The notes under the pieces are model-generated. The model saw nothing but the letters and a program-made list of their open reading frames with translations. It had not been told where the DNA came from and did no database searches. From Nitrospirota bacterium (lineage in GTDB: Bacteria; NPL-UPA2; JAGMAN01), in contig JAUWHM010000043.1 of the NCBI GenBank assembly GCA_030605915.1, forward strand, positions 1 through 5,576: DNA of 5,576 bases. The letters are read 5' to 3'. Numbering within the stretch: the stretch's first letter is position 1; every line of letters starts with the position of its first letter. This document shows positions 4,174 through 5,576 of this stretch, piece by piece. Made by a program: the position numbers and the translations under genes.

Positions 4174-5576
4174 CTTTCAACAACATAAAGCTATGGGACT
4201 CTTTGTATTCTTATTCCTATTTATGATATTGGATACTAGAAGTGCCTTATGCGGGTGTTTATATGAACCTCAACATTGGCAATCCTCAATGGTGTGGTTT
4301 CAGTTTTTTGAATCTACGGAGAGAAGAATAGTATATCCTAGTGGATCTGTTCAGTATTATGATTGGGATTGGCAAGTCCAGTGGAGTCAATTCCCTATAG
4401 AATACCCACCCCCTGGAGATCCTTGGGTAGGAGCCCCATTTTATGGTCGGGATCGATTTAGATACGTGAAGCAGTCTACAGGAGAGAAACTGCCTTGGGG
4501 GCCTTGGAAATACTATCCGACAGAATATCCGTGCTCTCAGTGGAGGTATTGGGAAGCCGACTATGAGCAGATGATATCTTCCGAATTACATCTAACAAGG
4601 ATAATTCGGAAGACAAAAGCAGGCTTCGCTATACCGCCAACTCTTACTGGCAGTATGCCTGGGATTTTCCGAGCCGATCTTGACCGCTGCTTCACTGACA
4701 TTTTCGATAATTATCGTCTCAACGGACAGAAACCGATAGCAGGTGAACACCTCGGTGCTTATGTGAAGACTGGTGTGATGCGCTATCGAATGCGCCTATA
4801 TTACGATTTGGGTAGGCTGTATCCTGGAGACTACTTTGAAGTAAAACCAACGGCTTTTGACCAGTTCACACAAGTCCAGCCGAGTAAGGAGTCATACCAA
4901 CGCGGTTTCATCAATGACAACATATATTTGGCAGTTGATGTGGAAGGCGTCCATTCCCAAACAGTTCCCTTCTATCCGTCTTTACCAGAGGATGAATTCA
5001 ATACAACTACAATTCGTTATAAACTTAGAGGGTTTGCAGACATACTACAGATATACAAACTTGGGAATATGGACGAGCCAATAAAGACAATGTCTGAGTC
5101 CGACCCCAGCCCAACTGTGGTTAGCGAGGATACACTCTGGGACACTCATGAATGGCAGTGGGATGGCAAAGATAACCAGGGCAATATTGTGCCTAAGGGT
5201 ATATATCCCATCGGCGTACAACTTGGTAGTGGGGATGGGGAAGTTGTATATGATACTCGTGATTCCAAAGTATCTGCCTATCTGAAAAATGGAGAGCCTG
5301 CTATCAGTGGGAATGTAGCAAGTTTTGAATATATTGCCTTATATGAGAACCTGTATGAGTGGTTACGGGCTAAAGAGGTTAATGTATACCTCAACCTCTA
5401 CGATGACGAGTTCAGGTTGACTAAGAGGCTACTAAAAGGCGACGAAGATGTCCCTATCGGAGACTGGCAAGAAGTCCAGTGGGATTTCTCTGCTTATGCG
5501 CCAGGAGATTACTCTTACACCATCTGGGCAGAAGATGACAGAGGAAATCAGGCCCATGTCAGGGGTGGGAGTTTTA
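4160..5576 (+). CDS. Large secreted protein with FlgD-like Ig motif, 3'-truncated by window edge
   Basis: An uninterrupted frame of 472 codons runs from ATG 4160 to the window end without a stop. The first 12 residues hold His9 and Lys10, followed by a hydrophobic core GLFVFLFLFMIL (13-24), a signal sequence. LCGC (30-33) resembles a lipobox with an unusual Cys at -2, so a lipoprotein is possible. Starting at Met12 (4193) would lose the positive n-region, so 4160 is preferred; GGGAGAG (4147-4153) is a modest ribosome site. Residues 40-131 hold ten Trp and about as many Tyr. Residues 334-351 (WDGKDNQGNIVPKGIYPI) match the FlgD-like Ig domain motif common in surface proteins and C-terminal sorting regions, and WQEVQWDFS to WAEDDRGNQA (436 onward) looks like another Ig-type strand set. 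It overlaps the preceding gene by 14 nt. It is probably a multidomain surface or secreted protein; the function is unknown and the C terminus is not seen. Confidence 0.8.
   Translation, partial: MPYSNFQQHKAMGLFVFLFLFMILDTRSALCGCLYEPQHWQSSMVWFQFFESTERRIVYPSGSVQYYDWDWQVQWSQFPIEYPPPGDPWVGAPFYGRDRFRYVKQSTGEKLPWGPWKYYPTEYPCSQWRYWEADYEQMISSELHLTRIIRKTKAGFAIPPTLTGSMPGIFRADLDRCFTDIFDNYRLNGQKPIAGEHLGAYVKTGVMRYRMRLYYDLGRLYPGDYFEVKPTAFDQFTQVQPSKESYQRGFINDNIYLAVDVEGVHSQTVPFYPSLPEDEFNTTTIRYKLRGFADILQIYKLGNMDEPIKTMSESDPSPTVVSEDTLWDTHEWQWDGKDNQGNIVPKGIYPIGVQLGSGDGEVVYDTRDSKVSAYLKNGEPAISGNVASFEYIALYENLYEWLRAKEVNVYLNLYDDEFRLTKRLLKGDEDVPIGDWQEVQWDFSAYAPGDYSYTIWAEDDRGNQAHVRGGSF
4577..4613. repeat. Perfect 12-bp inverted repeat inside the large secreted-protein gene
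   Basis: TCTTCCGAATTA (4577-4588) and TAATTCGGAAGA (4602-4613) are exact reverse complements separated by 13 nt. The RNA could form a 12-bp stem within the coding region (residues about 140-152, ISSELHLTRIIRK). No T-run follows, so it is not an intrinsic terminator. It lies just after the Trp-rich region and could mark a domain junction, but may be accidental. Confidence 0.6.

Noticed and set aside
4857..5084. A 75-codon open frame on the + strand
   Set aside because: It lies wholly inside the longer signal-bearing frame that runs from 4160 to the window end, in another phase, with low-complexity Ser/Thr/Gln-rich content and no ribosome site.
5392..5416. Inverted repeat TCAACCT/AGGTTGA in the large secreted-protein gene
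   Set aside because: Seven-base arms with a loop of about a dozen bases are expected by chance at this scale.

Overview
The window reads as ordinary bacterial DNA of middling GC content with strong Shine-Dalgarno sites. All supported genes are on the + strand. The first half is a conserved translation block: the 3' part of hisS (histidyl-tRNA synthetase) followed 31 nt later by a complete aspS (aspartyl-tRNA synthetase), which starts at TTG behind a near-perfect ribosome site. The hisS-aspS pairing is common in Firmicutes and several other bacterial phyla. AspRS carries residues (H37, G89) associated with the non-discriminating, tRNA-Asn-accepting type, so the host may make Asn-tRNA by the GatCAB route. 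The species cannot be named from this window; an uncultured or thermophile-like lineage is only a guess.

From about 2925 to 3640 the DNA is accessory and eroded. A TTGACA/17 bp/TAAGAT promoter begins inside the aspS stop codon. It is followed by a short stretch whose translation resembles the first residues of serine acetyltransferase (CysE) and then stops resembling it, a possible gene-start remnant. Next is an intact DUF433 antitoxin-like gene. One base overlapping it is its usual partner, a DUF5615 PIN-like toxin gene. That gene has lost its middle third and changed frame, so the antitoxin appears to be orphaned. A 10-bp direct repeat brackets the interval, and a perfect 12-bp palindrome lies just upstream of the next gene.

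From 3640 to the end there are two exported proteins of unrecognised family whose genes overlap by 14 nt: a 177-residue membrane-anchored protein with a beta-rich outer domain, and a large protein open to the window edge (at least 472 residues). The second has an N-terminal signal sequence, a strikingly Trp/Tyr-rich region, and a FlgD-like Ig repeat motif near residues 334-351. They probably form a cell-surface operon of unknown role. No rRNA, tRNA, CRISPR array or transposase was seen. The best candidates for novelty are the surface-protein pair and the decayed toxin-antitoxin locus; neither is shown to be a new system by sequence alone.
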